From Roseomonas sp. HF4 (GTDB lineage: Bacteria; Pseudomonadota; Alphaproteobacteria; Acetobacterales; Acetobacteraceae), in NCBI RefSeq assembly GCF_005222755.1, contig NZ_STGD01000011.1, forward strand, positions 124,001 through 188,000: 64,000 nucleotides of DNA, given 5' to 3'. Below the pieces are notes generated by a model. The model made no database searches. It worked only from the letters and a program-made list of their open reading frames with translations, and was not told the origin of the DNA. Below are positions 8,969 to 18,810 of this stretch, one piece after another (position 1 is the first letter of the stretch; every line of letters begins with the position of its first letter). A program made the position numbers and the translations under genes.

Positions 8969-10146
8969 GCCGCGCGCTCCAGCAGGGCCAGGGCTTCGCC
9001 GCGCCATTGGCCGAAGCCGGTGACGAGGATGCGCTCGACCGCCCCGTCCCCGGCATCCGCGGGGTCCATGGCCGGGTAGAAGCCGCCGCGCGACAGCGCC
9101 AGCGCACCGAGCGCCACATTGGCCGGGAAGGCCGCCTCCACCCCATGGCCGAGCAGCGATCCGGTGCGCCGCACCGCGATCGCGCCGAGCGTGGCAAGGA
9201 AGGCGTCCTCCTCCGCCCGTGCCTCGGCCACCCCGGTCATGCCGGAGAGCACGCCGAGCCCCGCGCCGGCCGGGGCGCCGAGCCTGGCGTGCAGCGCCTG
9301 AGCCGCCCGCGCCGCGCCGCCCCCGGCGCGCACATGCGCCACATCGGTGGCGACGCCGGCCAGGCGGGCCAGGGGCTTCGCGCCGCGCGCCGCGGCATGC
9401 CCGGCAGTCTCCAGCACCAGGAAGGCGCCGAGCGCACCGCCCACGAATCCGCCCGGGTCCGGGCGTGCCGAGACCGGGGCGAAGGGGCCACGCCAGACCG
9501 CGCCGCCGGCGCCGTACAGCAGCACGAGGTCCCAGCGCTGGGACGCATAGGCGCCGCCCACCAGCGCAATGCCGCCGCGCCCTTCCGAAAGCCGCGCGGC
9601 CGCGATGCGCACCGCATCGGCCGCCGCCTGTTCCTCCCCCATGAAGGTGCGGGAGGAGCCGGTCACGCCATGCACGATCGAGATGTTGCCGGCGAGCAGG
9701 TTGGACAGCTGCGCCAGGAACAGCGTCGGCCGCAGGTCGGTCGCGAGACGTTCGTTGAGGATCGGACCGGCTTCCGCGGGCGGCGTCGTGCAGAGCGCGG
9801 TCGCCACCGCCTCGTCCACCGCGACGTCGCGCTCGCCGCCGCCGGCGGCAACGATCAGGTGCATGTCGGACACGAGCCCGCGCGCGCCCGCCTGGTCGAT
9901 GGCGAGTCCGGCGGCATAGGTGCCGAGGCGCTGCCAGGGCTCCATCTGCCGCTGGTCGCCCTTCTTCGGGATCTGCGCGTCGAGGTTCAGCGCCGGCAGG
10001 GGATGCACCGGCCAGGGGGCGAAGGTGGCCTCGTCCAGCACGGGCGCGGCGCCGGGCCTGGACAGGATGTCCCAATGCGTGTCCGGCCCCTCGCCAAGCG
10101 AGGAGACGAGGCCGATGCCGGTGATGACGACGTCCTGCCTGGTCAT
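8965..10146 (-). CDS. fabF2XL: Beta-ketoacyl-ACP synthase homologue lacking the active-site cysteine (FabF2XL-type)
   Basis: This 393-residue protein has the ketosynthase fold: MTRQDVVITGIGLVSSLG at the start, and LLGHGVEAAFPANV where the second catalytic His loop lies. The region of the catalytic Cys reads VTGSSRTFMG with no Cys, and the usual HGTGT motif is not recognisable (LSGMTGVAEA is in its place). It is therefore probably not a condensing enzyme alone, but a partner subunit of the following intact ketosynthase, like a chain-length factor. Its ATG overlaps the fabZXL stop, and its stop overlaps the next start. Position two genes after acpXL fits fabF2XL. Confidence 0.85.
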   Translation of the reverse strand: MTRQDVVITGIGLVSSLGEGPDTHWDILSRPGAAPVLDEATFAPWPVHPLPALNLDAQIPKKGDQRQMEPWQRLGTYAAGLAIDQAGARGLVSDMHLIVAAGGGERDVAVDEAVATALCTTPPAEAGPILNERLATDLRPTLFLAQLSNLLAGNISIVHGVTGSSRTFMGEEQAAADAVRIAAARLSEGRGGIALVGGAYASQRWDLVLLYGAGGAVWRGPFAPVSARPDPGGFVGGALGAFLVLETAGHAAARGAKPLARLAGVATDVAHVRAGGGAARAAQALHARLGAPAGAGLGVLSGMTGVAEARAEEDAFLATLGAIAVRRTGSLLGHGVEAAFPANVALGALALSRGGFYPAMDPADAGDGAVERILVTGFGQWRGEALALLERAA

Positions 10147-10589
10147 GCGAGTCCGAGCTCCTGCCCGCGCCGCTTCATGGCGGCGGCGAGTTCGGGGGCG
10201 GGGAAGTCCATGATGCGCAGCGTCAGCTCCGCGTCGCATACCCGCTTGCCCGCGGCCTCGATGCGCGCCTTGGTCACGGCGTAGCCCGACCCGTCGTGCA
10301 GGCGCGTCGCATGCACCGTCACGGGCGTGCCGGGGCCGACGAAGGAGCGGAACTTCGCCTCCTTCACCCCCATCAGGAAGGGCATGCGCCGGAAGTCCAT
10401 GAGTTTCAGCAGCAGCCAGCCGGAGGCCTGCGCCATCGTCTCGACCAGCAGCACGCCCGGCATCAGCGGATAGCCCGGGAAGTGCCCCTCGAAGACCGGG
10501 GAGGCGTCGGGGATGGTGCTTTCCACCACGATGGCCTCACCGTCGAGCGAGGCCACGCGGTCCACCATCTGGAAGTATTCCAGGCGCAT
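10143..10589 (-). CDS. fabZXL: 3-hydroxyacyl-ACP dehydratase-like protein (FabZXL-type)
   Basis: This 148-residue single hot-dog-fold protein is related to FabZ. The active-site helix region is visible as FEGHFPGYPLMPGVLLVETMAQ, with the conserved catalytic His (GHFP) and Glu (VETM). FabZ enzymes dehydrate beta-hydroxyacyl chains on ACP. The stop overlaps the start of the next ketosynthase gene, and acpXL lies 133 bases upstream. In the lipid A very-long-chain fatty acid locus this is the second gene. A role only in this special chain-elongation system, not in general lipid synthesis, is inferred from context. Confidence 0.9.
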   Translation of the reverse strand: MRLEYFQMVDRVASLDGEAIVVESTIPDASPVFEGHFPGYPLMPGVLLVETMAQASGWLLLKLMDFRRMPFLMGVKEAKFRSFVGPGTPVTVHATRLHDGSGYAVTKARIEAAGKRVCDAELTLRIMDFPAPELAAAMKRRGQELGLA

Positions 10590-10722
10590 GTTCGGGGGCC
10601 GGTCGATTCAGGTCTTCGCGCCCGCGGCGCGGTGTCGACGGATCGCGCCAGCCGCGCGGCGCAGATGCGTCGCGCCGACGGCGCGACGGTGATCGGACGG
10701 CCGGCGCGGCCGCGTCACGACG

Positions 10723-11004
10723 TCAGCCCGCCTTCGCCGCCACGAGCTCGTCGATGCGAGCGGCCAGGTTCTTCATGACGAAGTACTGCTCGGCCGGCGC
10801 GTTGCCCGCGTTGACCTCCTGCGTCCAGGCCTCGACCGGGACCTTGATGCCGAAGGCCTTGTCGATGGCGAAGACGATGTCGAGGAAGTCCAGGCTGTCG
10901 ATGCCGAGGTCGTTGATGACGTGACTGTCGGGCAGGATGTTGTCCCGCTCGACTTCGCTGTTCTCGGCGATGATGTCGGCGATGCGGTCGAAGGACGAGG
11001 CCAT
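10723..11004 (-). CDS. acpXL: Specialised acyl carrier protein AcpXL
   Basis: This 93-residue acyl carrier protein is acidic, with the phosphopantetheine-attachment Ser in GIDSLDFLD. It is longer than housekeeping AcpP (~78) and has the size of AcpXL (~92), the carrier for the very long hydroxy acyl chain of lipid A in rhizobia. CGGAGGG precedes the ATG at 11004. An in-frame start ~50 residues upstream would add a Pro/Arg-rich segment unlike any ACP. It opens the six-gene minus-strand set that ends with lpxXL. Confidence 0.9.
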   Translation of the reverse strand: MASSFDRIADIIAENSEVERDNILPDSHVINDLGIDSLDFLDIVFAIDKAFGIKVPVEAWTQEVNAGNAPAEQYFVMKNLAARIDELVAAKAG

Positions 11005-11733
11005 GGGTGGCCCTCCGGAATCCGGGGTGGGGTAAGGGATCGGGCGCCGTCTTTGGCGCGAATGGACGCGAAAGGCAAGGTTTGGCCGGCCGGGGGTGGT
11101 GCCGGGTTCACCACCAGCGGAGCGGTTGCCGGATGGACTGGATCGCCGCGACAACAACGCCGGAGCCCCTCAGGAACGGGAGCGGGACGAACGGGCCGAA
11201 GACTTCCCGGCCCCCGGCGCGGAGACCGAATTCTCATGGGGACCCGTTGCCGGAGTGTCGGGGGTGCCGGCGATCCCGCGGCGCCCGGCGGCGCTTCGCG
11301 CAACCCGGGGAACGGGGTGGCCGCTGGTTCCTGCCGGCCCAGGATCCCAGGTGCCCTCCCATGCTGCGCCGGGCACCCGCGCCGCCCGTAGCGGCCCACC
11401 ATCTCACCGGTTGCGGCGTCGAAGCGCGGAAAGGGTGGGGCCGTTGCCGGACCAGGACACAGGAGGTTCAGGCCCGTGCCGAGCGTCAGGACCATAAACA
11501 GCGGCCGAGCACCGCAAAGGGCGCAGGTGGGCAGGACGGCAGAGGCTCCCTATCCCATCGCGGCGAAGGCGATGAGAGCCCCGCAGCCGTCATGGACCAG
11601 GATGAGGAGCGGCGCGGCGAGGAAGCCGACCGCGGGCAGGCCAAGGATGAAGCGGACGTGATCAAGGTGGGGAACGATCGGCGGCAGGTCAGGTGGCACC
11701 TGCCGATCCTTTGCCGTCTCGAACCCATGGCCA
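11005..11733. other. Gap of about 730 bases with no confident gene
   Basis: The gap lies between acpXL and tRNA-Leu. It must contain the acpXL promoter, but no clear -35/-10 pair stands out. Short open frames here lack recognisable domains. The best candidate is a minus-strand frame ending at 11550, open from about 11734. It shows strong G/C third-position bias and a hydrophobic segment (FILGLPAVGFLAAPLLILV), possibly a small membrane peptide starting at a GTG near 11696. It could also be a gene remnant. Confidence 0.35.
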
Positions 11734-11816
11734 TGCCCCCGGGGAGATTCGAACTCCCACACCCTTTCGGGCGAGCGATTTTGAGTCGCCTGCGTCTACC
11801 GTTCCGCCACAGGGGC
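11734..11816 (-). tRNA. tRNA-Leu (anticodon CAA)
   Basis: On the minus strand the 7-bp acceptor stem GCCCCTG / CGGGGGC closes a class II tRNA with a long variable arm. The anticodon stem-loop is GGCGA-CTCAAAA-TCGCT, giving anticodon CAA (reads UUG). The T-arm contains GTTCGAATC. The discriminator base is A, and CCA is not encoded. The gene is flanked by non-coding sequence on one side and the cupin gene on the other. Confidence 0.95.
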
Positions 11817-11869
11817 CCTGGCCGACCCCTGCCTAGCCGGGCCCGCCGCCTCGCGTCCAGCCCACCGGG

Positions 11870-12262
11870 CTATTCCGCCGCACGCGCCGGGGCCGGGACG
11901 TTCTCCGTCGCGAACTCGGACGGCCCCACGATCTCGATCAGTTCCAGGTCATCCGAATGCTCGACCTCCCGGTGCCTGACCAAAGGCGGCTGGTAGCAGG
12001 AATCGCCGGCGCAGAAGGTCTTCTCGCCGATATCCTCGTATTCGAAGCGCACCCAGCCCTTCAACACGAAGAACATCTGGAACTTCAGGTCGTGGGTGTG
12101 CCACTGGCCGGTGGCGTGCTCCCCGGGGATGGCGCGGATGACATGCGCGCCGAAGGCACCGCCGGTGGCCTCCCGGATGCCGAGGTCGCGGTATTCGAAG
12201 AAGGCGCGCAGGCCGCGCTCGAAATGGGCTTCCTCGGCGTGGCTGGTGGTGGTCTCGGTCAT
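11870..12262 (-). CDS. Cupin-domain protein
   Basis: This 130-residue small cupin has a single beta-barrel. Metal-binding candidates are visible in the first cupin motif (QWHTHDLKFQMFFVLKG) and in the second motif region (CAGDSCYQPPLVRHREVEHS), with His residues in both. Many such proteins are dioxygenase-like or sugar-binding; none of the features identifies a substrate. A Pro/Ala tail ends the protein. It is preceded on the same strand by a GST gene, with repeat copy D in between, so they need not share a transcript. Confidence 0.85.
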   Translation of the reverse strand: MTETTTSHAEEAHFERGLRAFFEYRDLGIREATGGAFGAHVIRAIPGEHATGQWHTHDLKFQMFFVLKGWVRFEYEDIGEKTFCAGDSCYQPPLVRHREVEHSDDLELIEIVGPSEFATENVPAPARAAE

Positions 12263-12290
12263 TTGGTCCTCCCTTGCGAGCGAATGGGGG

Positions 12291-12412
12291 AAGGCAACCT
12301 CTCCGTCCGCCCCCCAACCTTCCTTTTCGGCGTGGCGCTCCCGCTTCCCGGACCCGCAACGGGTGCCAGGGAAGGGCGGGAGCCCCGGGGGGAGATTCTC
12401 CTCCCCCGGCCT
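12291..12412. repeat. Dispersed hairpin repeat, copy D
   Basis: The stretch between the GST and cupin genes contains CCCCCAACCTTCCTT (12311-12325) and an imperfect hairpin with CCGGGGG (12385-12391) and CCCCCGG (12403-12409) arms. The layout resembles copies A and B but is more degenerate. Confidence 0.5.
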
Positions 12413-12415
12413 GTT

Positions 12416-13042
12416 CTACGCCAGCGGCAGCGCGACGTGCCGGGTGAAGCCCGGACGTTCCAGCAGTGCATCGTACAGCCGGCGCAGGTTCGGCAGGTCC
12501 GGCCGCTCGATCGGCAGCGCGAACCAGCGGTGGATCCAGCACCCCATCGCGATGTCGGCCAGCGTCAGGTCATCCCCGCACAGGAACCGCTTGCCCGCGG
12601 CGGCGGCATCGACGATGCGCCAGAGCTTGCCGCAGTCTTCCCGCGCCTTGCCCTCAGCCGCCCAGTCGCGGTCGGGCTCTGGGATGCGGACATGGGTGAA
12701 GAAGATGGTCACCATCGGGTTGGTGACGTGGCCGAGCGTCCAGTCCATCCAGGTCTCGACCGCCGCGCGGGCGCGCGCCGCCGCGGGATAGAGCGGGCTG
12801 TCGGGCGCATGGGCGTTGCAGAGATAGCGGCAGATCGTGTTGCTTTCCCAGGCCGACCAGCCGTCGTCGTCCTGCAGCGTCGGCACCAGGCCCATCGGGT
12901 TCATGCTGCGGTAGGCGGGTTCGCGGGTGCGCCCGAAGGTACCGCCGGCATCGATCCGCTCGTAGTCGAGTCCGAGTTCCTCCAGCGTCCAGAGCACCTT
13001 CATGACGTTGCTCGAACTTGCCCGGCCCCAGAGCTTGCGCAT
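12416..13042 (-). CDS. Glutathione S-transferase family protein
   Basis: This 208-residue protein has a thioredoxin-like N-terminal domain ([18 protein letters not shown], with the Ser cluster that binds or activates glutathione) and [26 protein letters not shown], the glutathione-binding loop. An all-alpha C-terminal domain with LTLADIAMG follows. Such enzymes conjugate or reduce electrophiles in the cytoplasm; the substrate is unknown. GGGAGGG before the ATG at 13042 supports that start over longer in-frame options. It is divergent from dsbB with about 90 bases between the starts. Confidence 0.9.
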   Translation of the reverse strand: [208 protein letters not shown]

Positions 13043-13134
13043 CGCGTCCCTCCCGCTTGTCGCGGCGAAGGCTAGGCGGGCGGCCCCGGGCGGTCCAGTT
13101 GCGCCGGCCGGCCGGCCGCGCGACATGATGGGCC

Positions 13135-13614
13135 ATGGGTCCGGCCGTGATCATCCTGCTGCTTTCCGCCGGCGCGCCGCTGTTCGCCCTGGGCACCGAG
13201 ACCTGGTGGGGGCTGCCGCCCTGCGCGCTCTGCCTCTGGCAGCGCTGGCCCTATTGGGCCGGGGCCGGGCTGGCGGCGCTCGCGTTGCTGGTGCCCGGGC
13301 GGGGACGCGCGGCGCTGCTGGCGCTGGCCGGGGTCGCGGCCCTGGCCTCGGCCGGGATCGGCGCCCTGCATGTGGGCGTGGAGCAGGGCTGGTGGCCCTC
13401 CCCGCTGCCCGGCTGCGCGGCGCCGACCGCGGGCGCCGGGCTGTCCGTCGACGACATGATGCGCAGCCTGGCCGCGGCGCCCGCCAAGCCCTGCGATGCC
13501 GCCACCTACCTCATTCCCGGATTGCCGCTTTCCATGGCGGCGATGAACCTCATCTATGGGCTGGGCCTTGGCGCGCTGGCGCTGCTGCTGGCCCGCCGAG
13601 GAGCACGCGCATGA
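13135..13614 (+). CDS. dsbB: Disulfide bond formation protein B (DsbB family)
   Basis: This 159-residue inner-membrane protein has four predicted transmembrane segments. The first periplasmic redox pair is CALC, followed by WQRW, and a second Cys pair lies in the long periplasmic loop (PGCAAP and KPCDAA). DsbB-type proteins pass electrons from periplasmic thiols to quinones. The short form seen here is typical of alphaproteobacteria. Its stop overlaps the coq7 start (ATGA); coupling to a ubiquinone biosynthesis gene fits, since DsbB uses quinones as electron acceptors. Confidence 0.88.
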   Translation: MGPAVIILLLSAGAPLFALGTETWWGLPPCALCLWQRWPYWAGAGLAALALLVPGRGRAALLALAGVAALASAGIGALHVGVEQGWWPSPLPGCAAPTAGAGLSVDDMMRSLAAAPAKPCDAATYLIPGLPLSMAAMNLIYGLGLGALALLLARRGARA

Positions 13615-14168
13615 CCGCCCGCACCACCGCCGAGACCCGCCTGCCCGGCGACCCGACCCCGCGCCAATACGTGCGGCGCGCCATCCGCGTCGACCATGCC
13701 GGGGAATACGGCGCCAAGCGCATCTACGAGGGGCAGCTCGCCGTGCTCGGCCGGACGAAATACGGCCCGATGATCGAACACATGAAGGCGCAGGAGCAGG
13801 TCCACCTCGACACGTTCTCCCGCCTGATCGGGGAGCGCCGCGTGCGCCCGACCGCGCTGCTGCCGGTCTGGCATGTTGCCGGCTTCGCGCTCGGCGCCGC
13901 GACGGCGCTGCTCGGACACCGGGGCGCCATGGCCTGCACCGTCGCGGTCGAGGAAGCGATCGACGAGCACTACCGCGCGCAGGAGGAGGAACTCGGCGAG
14001 GACGAGGCCGAGCTGAAGGCGCATATCGAGAAATTCCGCGCCGAGGAACTGGAGCACCGCGACATCGGCCTCGAGAACGAAGCGGAGCAGGCGCCCGCCT
14101 ACCGCCTGCTGAGCGCGGCGATCAAGGCTGGCTGCAAGGTCGCGATCCGGCTCAGCGAACGGATCTGA
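13611..14168 (+). CDS. coq7: Demethoxyubiquinone hydroxylase Coq7
   Basis: This 185-residue di-iron monooxygenase hydroxylates demethoxyubiquinone in ubiquinone biosynthesis. The ferritin-like iron ligands are visible as repeated Glu and ExxH motifs: GEYGAKR, EQVHLD, EEAIDEHY and EELEHRD. A hydrophobic middle segment (WHVAGFALGAATALLG) would sit on the membrane. The length equals the short alphaproteobacterial form. The ATG at 13611 is coupled to the dsbB stop; a much longer upstream open frame is only the shadow of dsbB. Confidence 0.95.
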   Translation: MTARTTAETRLPGDPTPRQYVRRAIRVDHAGEYGAKRIYEGQLAVLGRTKYGPMIEHMKAQEQVHLDTFSRLIGERRVRPTALLPVWHVAGFALGAATALLGHRGAMACTVAVEEAIDEHYRAQEEELGEDEAELKAHIEKFRAEELEHRDIGLENEAEQAPAYRLLSAAIKAGCKVAIRLSERI

Positions 14169-14240
14169 CGCGCCGCTTTTTCGCCTCCCGGCGCGTTGCG
14201 GGGGTAGACTGCCCACGCAAACGCAGCCGGGAGGAAGGAT

Positions 14241-15499
<1,259 letters not shown>

Positions 15500-15506
<7 letters not shown>

Positions 15507-16420
15507 CGCGCGCACGACGCGGCCTGTCCGCGCTCGCGCTGGAACGCCGCCGCGCCGCCTGGTTGTTCCTGCTGCCCATGGTGGTGGCGCTGCTGCTGGT
15601 CGCGGGCTGGCCGCTGGCGCGCACGATCTGGCTGTCCTTCACCGATGCGCGGCTCGACGACCTTGCGCCGCCGGCCTTCGTCGGGCTGCTCAACTACGCC
15701 TTCCTGGCCGAGGACCCGGAGTGGTGGGGCGCGGTCCGCAACACGCTCGTCTTCGCGATCGTGTCGGTGGCGATCGAGACGGTGCTCGGCATCGTCATCG
15801 CCCTCGCGCTCGATGCGCGGATGCGCGGGCGCGGGCTGATGCGGGCCGCGATGCTCGTGCCCTGGGCGATTCCGACCGTCGTCTCGGCGCAGATGTGGGG
15901 CTGGATGCTGCACGACCAGGTGGGCGTGGTGAACGAGGCGCTGCTCGGCCTCGGCCTGATCGCGGAGCCGCTCGCCTTCACCGCCGACCCGGACCTGGCG
16001 CTCTGGGCCGTGGTCGCGGTGGATGTCTGGAAGACCACGCCCTTCATGGCGCTGCTGACGCTGGCCGCCCTGCAACTGCTGCCGGGCGAATTGTACGAGG
16101 CCGCGGAGATCGACGGGCTCGGCCCGGTCGGCCGCTTCTTCCGCATCACCCTGCCGCTGATCCGCCCGGCGCTGATGGTCGCCATCATCTTCCGCACGCT
16201 GGATGCGCTGCGCGTCTTCGACCTGATGTACGTGCTGACGGGCGGCAGCGCGGCAACGGCATCGATGTCGGTCTATGCGCGCCGGCACCTCGTGGAGTTC
16301 CAGGATGTCGGCTACGGCTCTGCGGCGGCGACCGGGCTGTTCCTGGTGATCGCGGCGGCGACGGTGCTGCTGGTGACACTCGGCCGCGTGCGGCTGGGCG
16401 CCGGGGAGCCCGGGCGATGA
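15500..16420 (+). CDS. ABC transporter permease, sugar type (first subunit)
   Basis: This inner-membrane subunit of 306 residues has about six transmembrane helices and belongs to the MalF/ThuF-like family. The EAA loop that contacts the ATPase reads [20 protein letters not shown]. The GTG start overlaps the end of the binding-protein gene, and its stop overlaps the next permease start, so the three genes form one unit. No ABC ATPase gene follows; a shared ATPase encoded elsewhere is likely. Confidence 0.9.
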
Positions 16421-17259
16421 GCGCGCGGCGCCTGAGGCGCCTGGTCGGGCGCGCAGCCTTCGCGCTGCTGCTGGCGGCGATCGCGCTCTACACGCTGTTC
16501 CCCTTCTACTGGGCCGTGGTGTCCTCGCTGAAGGCGGGAAGCGCGCTGTTCACGGTGGAGGCCTTTCCCGCGCGCCCGGCCTGGGACAACTACGCCGCCG
16601 TCTTCCGCGACGGCCCCTTCGCGCGGAACATCCTGAATTCGGTCGTCGTCGCGGGGTCGGTGGTGGCGATCTCGCTGGCGCTTGCGGTCACGGCCGCCTT
16701 CGCGCTCGGCCGCGTGGTGTTCCGCGGGCGGGGGCTGATGCTTTCGGCCATCCTCGCGGTCTCGATGTTCCCGCAGGTGGCGGTGCTGGCGGGGCTGTTC
16801 GAGCTGATCCGTGCGCTCGGCCTCTACAACAGCCTGGGCGGGCTCGTGCTGTCCTACCTGATCTTCACGCTGCCCTTCACGACCTGGGTGCTGACCACCT
16901 TCATGCGCGAGATGCCGCTCGAGCTGGAGGAGGCGGCCGTGATCGACGGCGCCACGCCCTGGATCGTGCTGACGCGCATCTTCCTGCCGCTGATGGGCCC
17001 CGCGATGGTGACGACCGCGCTGCTCGCCTTCATCGCGGCGTGGAACGAGTTCCTGTTCGCGCTGACCTTCACCCTGACGGACGAGATGCGCACCGTGCCG
17101 GTCGCGATCGCGCTGATCAGCGGGTCGAGCAGCTTCGAGCTGCCCTGGGGGCGGATCATGGCGGCCTCCGTCATCGTGACGGTGCCGCTGATCGCCCTGG
17201 CGCTCGTGTTCCAGCGGCGGATCGTGGCGGGGCTGACGGCCGGGGCGGTGAAGGGGTGA
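16417..17259 (+). CDS. ABC transporter permease, sugar type (second subunit)
   Basis: This is the second inner-membrane subunit, 280 residues, of the MalG/ThuG-like family. About six transmembrane helices are present, and the EAA loop reads [21 protein letters not shown]. It pairs with the preceding permease to form the translocation pore. Its ATG sits in an ATGA overlap with the upstream gene. The next gene is on the opposite strand 120 bases away, so the operon ends here without the expected MalK-type ATPase. Confidence 0.9.
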   Translation: MSARRLRRLVGRAAFALLLAAIALYTLFPFYWAVVSSLKAGSALFTVEAFPARPAWDNYAAVFRDGPFARNILNSVVVAGSVVAISLALAVTAAFALGRVVFRGRGLMLSAILAVSMFPQVAVLAGLFELIRALGLYNSLGGLVLSYLIFTLPFTTWVLTTFMREMPLELEEAAVIDGATPWIVLTRIFLPLMGPAMVTTALLAFIAAWNEFLFALTFTLTDEMRTVPVAIALISGSSSFELPWGRIMAASVIVTVPLIALALVFQRRIVAGLTAGAVKG

Positions 17260-17381
17260 CGCTTTCGCCGGCCGCGTGTTGCCGAGGGCCGTCGCGGACA
17301 GGGCATCCCGGCTGGTGGCTGGTCCCGTATCCCTGCGGGCCATGACGCAGGCGCGCGACAGGCCGTGGCGGCTGTGTCGAC

Positions 17382-17957
17382 CTAGCCTTCCAACTCGCTG
17401 TCCCAATAGAGGTAGTCGCGCCAGGATTCGTGCAGGTAGTTCGGCGGGAAGCCGCGCCCGTTGTCCTGCAGTTCCCAGGTGGTGGGCTGGCGCGGTTCCT
17501 GGCGCGGCAGCATGTGGCATTCCCGCGGCAGGCGGCTGCCCTTGCGCAGGTTGCACGGGCCGCAGGCGGTCACGACGTTGTCCCAGCTGGTCCGCCCGCC
17601 GCGCGAGCGGGGGATGACGTGGTCGAAGGTGAGTTCCGGCGTCGGCCGGCCCAGGCCGCAGTACTGGCATTCAAACCGGTCGCGCAGGAAGACGTTGAAG
17701 CGCGTGAAGGCCGGCCGCCGCGCCGCCGGGATGAATTCCTTGAGCGCGATGACCGAGGGCAGCCGCAGCGCCAGCGACGGCGAATGCACCTCGACCTCGT
17801 ATTCCGACAGCACGGAGACCCGGTCGAGGAAGACCGCCTTGATCGCGTCCTGCCACGCCCAGACCGAGAGCGGGAAATAGGACAATGGACGGAAATCGGC
17901 GTTCAGCACGAGCGCCGGGTAGGACTGGCCGCCGATGAAGTGTCCGCCGTCTGGCAA
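17382..17957 (-). CDS. HNH endonuclease domain protein
   Basis: This protein of about 191 residues carries a C-terminal HNH nuclease domain. Two zinc-binding CxxC pairs (CQYC and CGPC) frame the catalytic LTFDHVIPRSRGG and DNVVTACGPCN motifs. The N-terminal ~75 residues include the family stretch LNADFRPLSYFPLSVW. Proteins of this type are widely conserved in alphaproteobacteria, and their role is not established. The TTG at 17957 is preferred because AAGGAG lies six bases before it; a GTG at 17984 is the alternative. It stands alone between a transporter operon and an esterase gene. Confidence 0.85.
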   Translation of the reverse strand: MPDGGHFIGGQSYPALVLNADFRPLSYFPLSVWAWQDAIKAVFLDRVSVLSEYEVEVHSPSLALRLPSVIALKEFIPAARRPAFTRFNVFLRDRFECQYCGLGRPTPELTFDHVIPRSRGGRTSWDNVVTACGPCNLRKGSRLPRECHMLPRQEPRQPTTWELQDNGRGFPPNYLHESWRDYLYWDSELEG

Positions 17958-18107
17958 GCGCCGCTCCTTCCAGCGGTGCGCCACCTAGACCTTGGGGCCT
18001 GACCCGGCGGAAAGGCCCCAGATACAGTGGCGCCGCCGCGTGTGCGGTGCATGATTGCCATGCGCCCGGGGGCGCCGCAACCCTCGGCTCAGGGTGTCAG
18101 GGGCTTG

Positions 18108-18758
18108 TCACACGGCGCCCAGCACGCCGCGCAGCACCTCGGCCCCGGCGGCGAGCCCGACCTCGTCCAGCCCATGCCCGAGGCCGGGTCGGAACAGCGC
18201 GCGCACCGGCACGCCGGCGCCCTGCAGCGCAGCCTCCGCGGTGCGGGACGCGGCGGCGGGCACGACCTCGTCGGCGTCGCCATGCACGATCAGCACCGGC
18301 GGCCGCGCGGCGACCGGACGCTCGCCCCCGATCATGCCGCCCGAATAGGCGAGCACGCAGGCCGCATCCGGCACGGCGCCGCGCAGCCCGGCCTCCAGCA
18401 CCGTCATCGCGCCCTGGCTGAATCCCATCAGGCCGACCCGCCCCGGCGGCAGGGACAGCCGCGCCGCCTCGGCCGCCACGAAGGCGCCGAGCGCCGTGGC
18501 GGCCGAAGCGACCCCGGCCTCAAGCTGCGCCGCCGAACGATCCCAAAGCGGGAACCATTGCCGCCCGAAGGGCACGCCGTCGCAGGCTTCGGGCGCATGC
18601 GGGGCCACGAACAGCGCGCCCGGCACCGCCTCCGCCCACATCGCGGCCAGGTCGATCAGGTCATGCCCATCCGCGCCGAAGCCGTGCACCAGCACGACCA
18701 GCGCGTCGGGCGCCCCGCCGGCCGCGGGGCCGAAGCGCGGCCCGTCCAGCTTCTCCAT
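18108..18758 (-). CDS. Phospholipase/carboxylesterase family hydrolase
   Basis: This 216-residue alpha/beta hydrolase is of the carboxylesterase/thioesterase-like group that includes YpfH. The triad is complete: nucleophilic Ser in GFSQGAM, Asp in HGDADEVV and His in GLGHGLD. The HGFGADGHDL loop supplies the oxyanion hole. No signal peptide is present, so it is cytoplasmic. The substrate is not predictable. It is divergent from gluQ, with about 50 bases between the starts. Confidence 0.88.
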   Translation of the reverse strand: MEKLDGPRFGPAAGGAPDALVVLVHGFGADGHDLIDLAAMWAEAVPGALFVAPHAPEACDGVPFGRQWFPLWDRSAAQLEAGVASAATALGAFVAAEAARLSLPPGRVGLMGFSQGAMTVLEAGLRGAVPDAACVLAYSGGMIGGERPVAARPPVLIVHGDADEVVPAAASRTAEAALQGAGVPVRALFRPGLGHGLDEVGLAAGAEVLRGVLGAV

Positions 18759-18810
18759 CCGCCGATCCCCCTTGCGATGACCAAGGCCAGCCCGCTACCG
18801 GGCATGGGCC

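Noticed and set aside
11096-11497. Plus-strand frame of 133 residues in the large gap
   Set aside because: Pro/Arg/Gly-rich with no domain and no ribosome site; looks like a chance frame.
11734-11816. tRNA gene as an integration site
   Set aside because: No integrase gene or direct repeat of the tRNA end was seen nearby.
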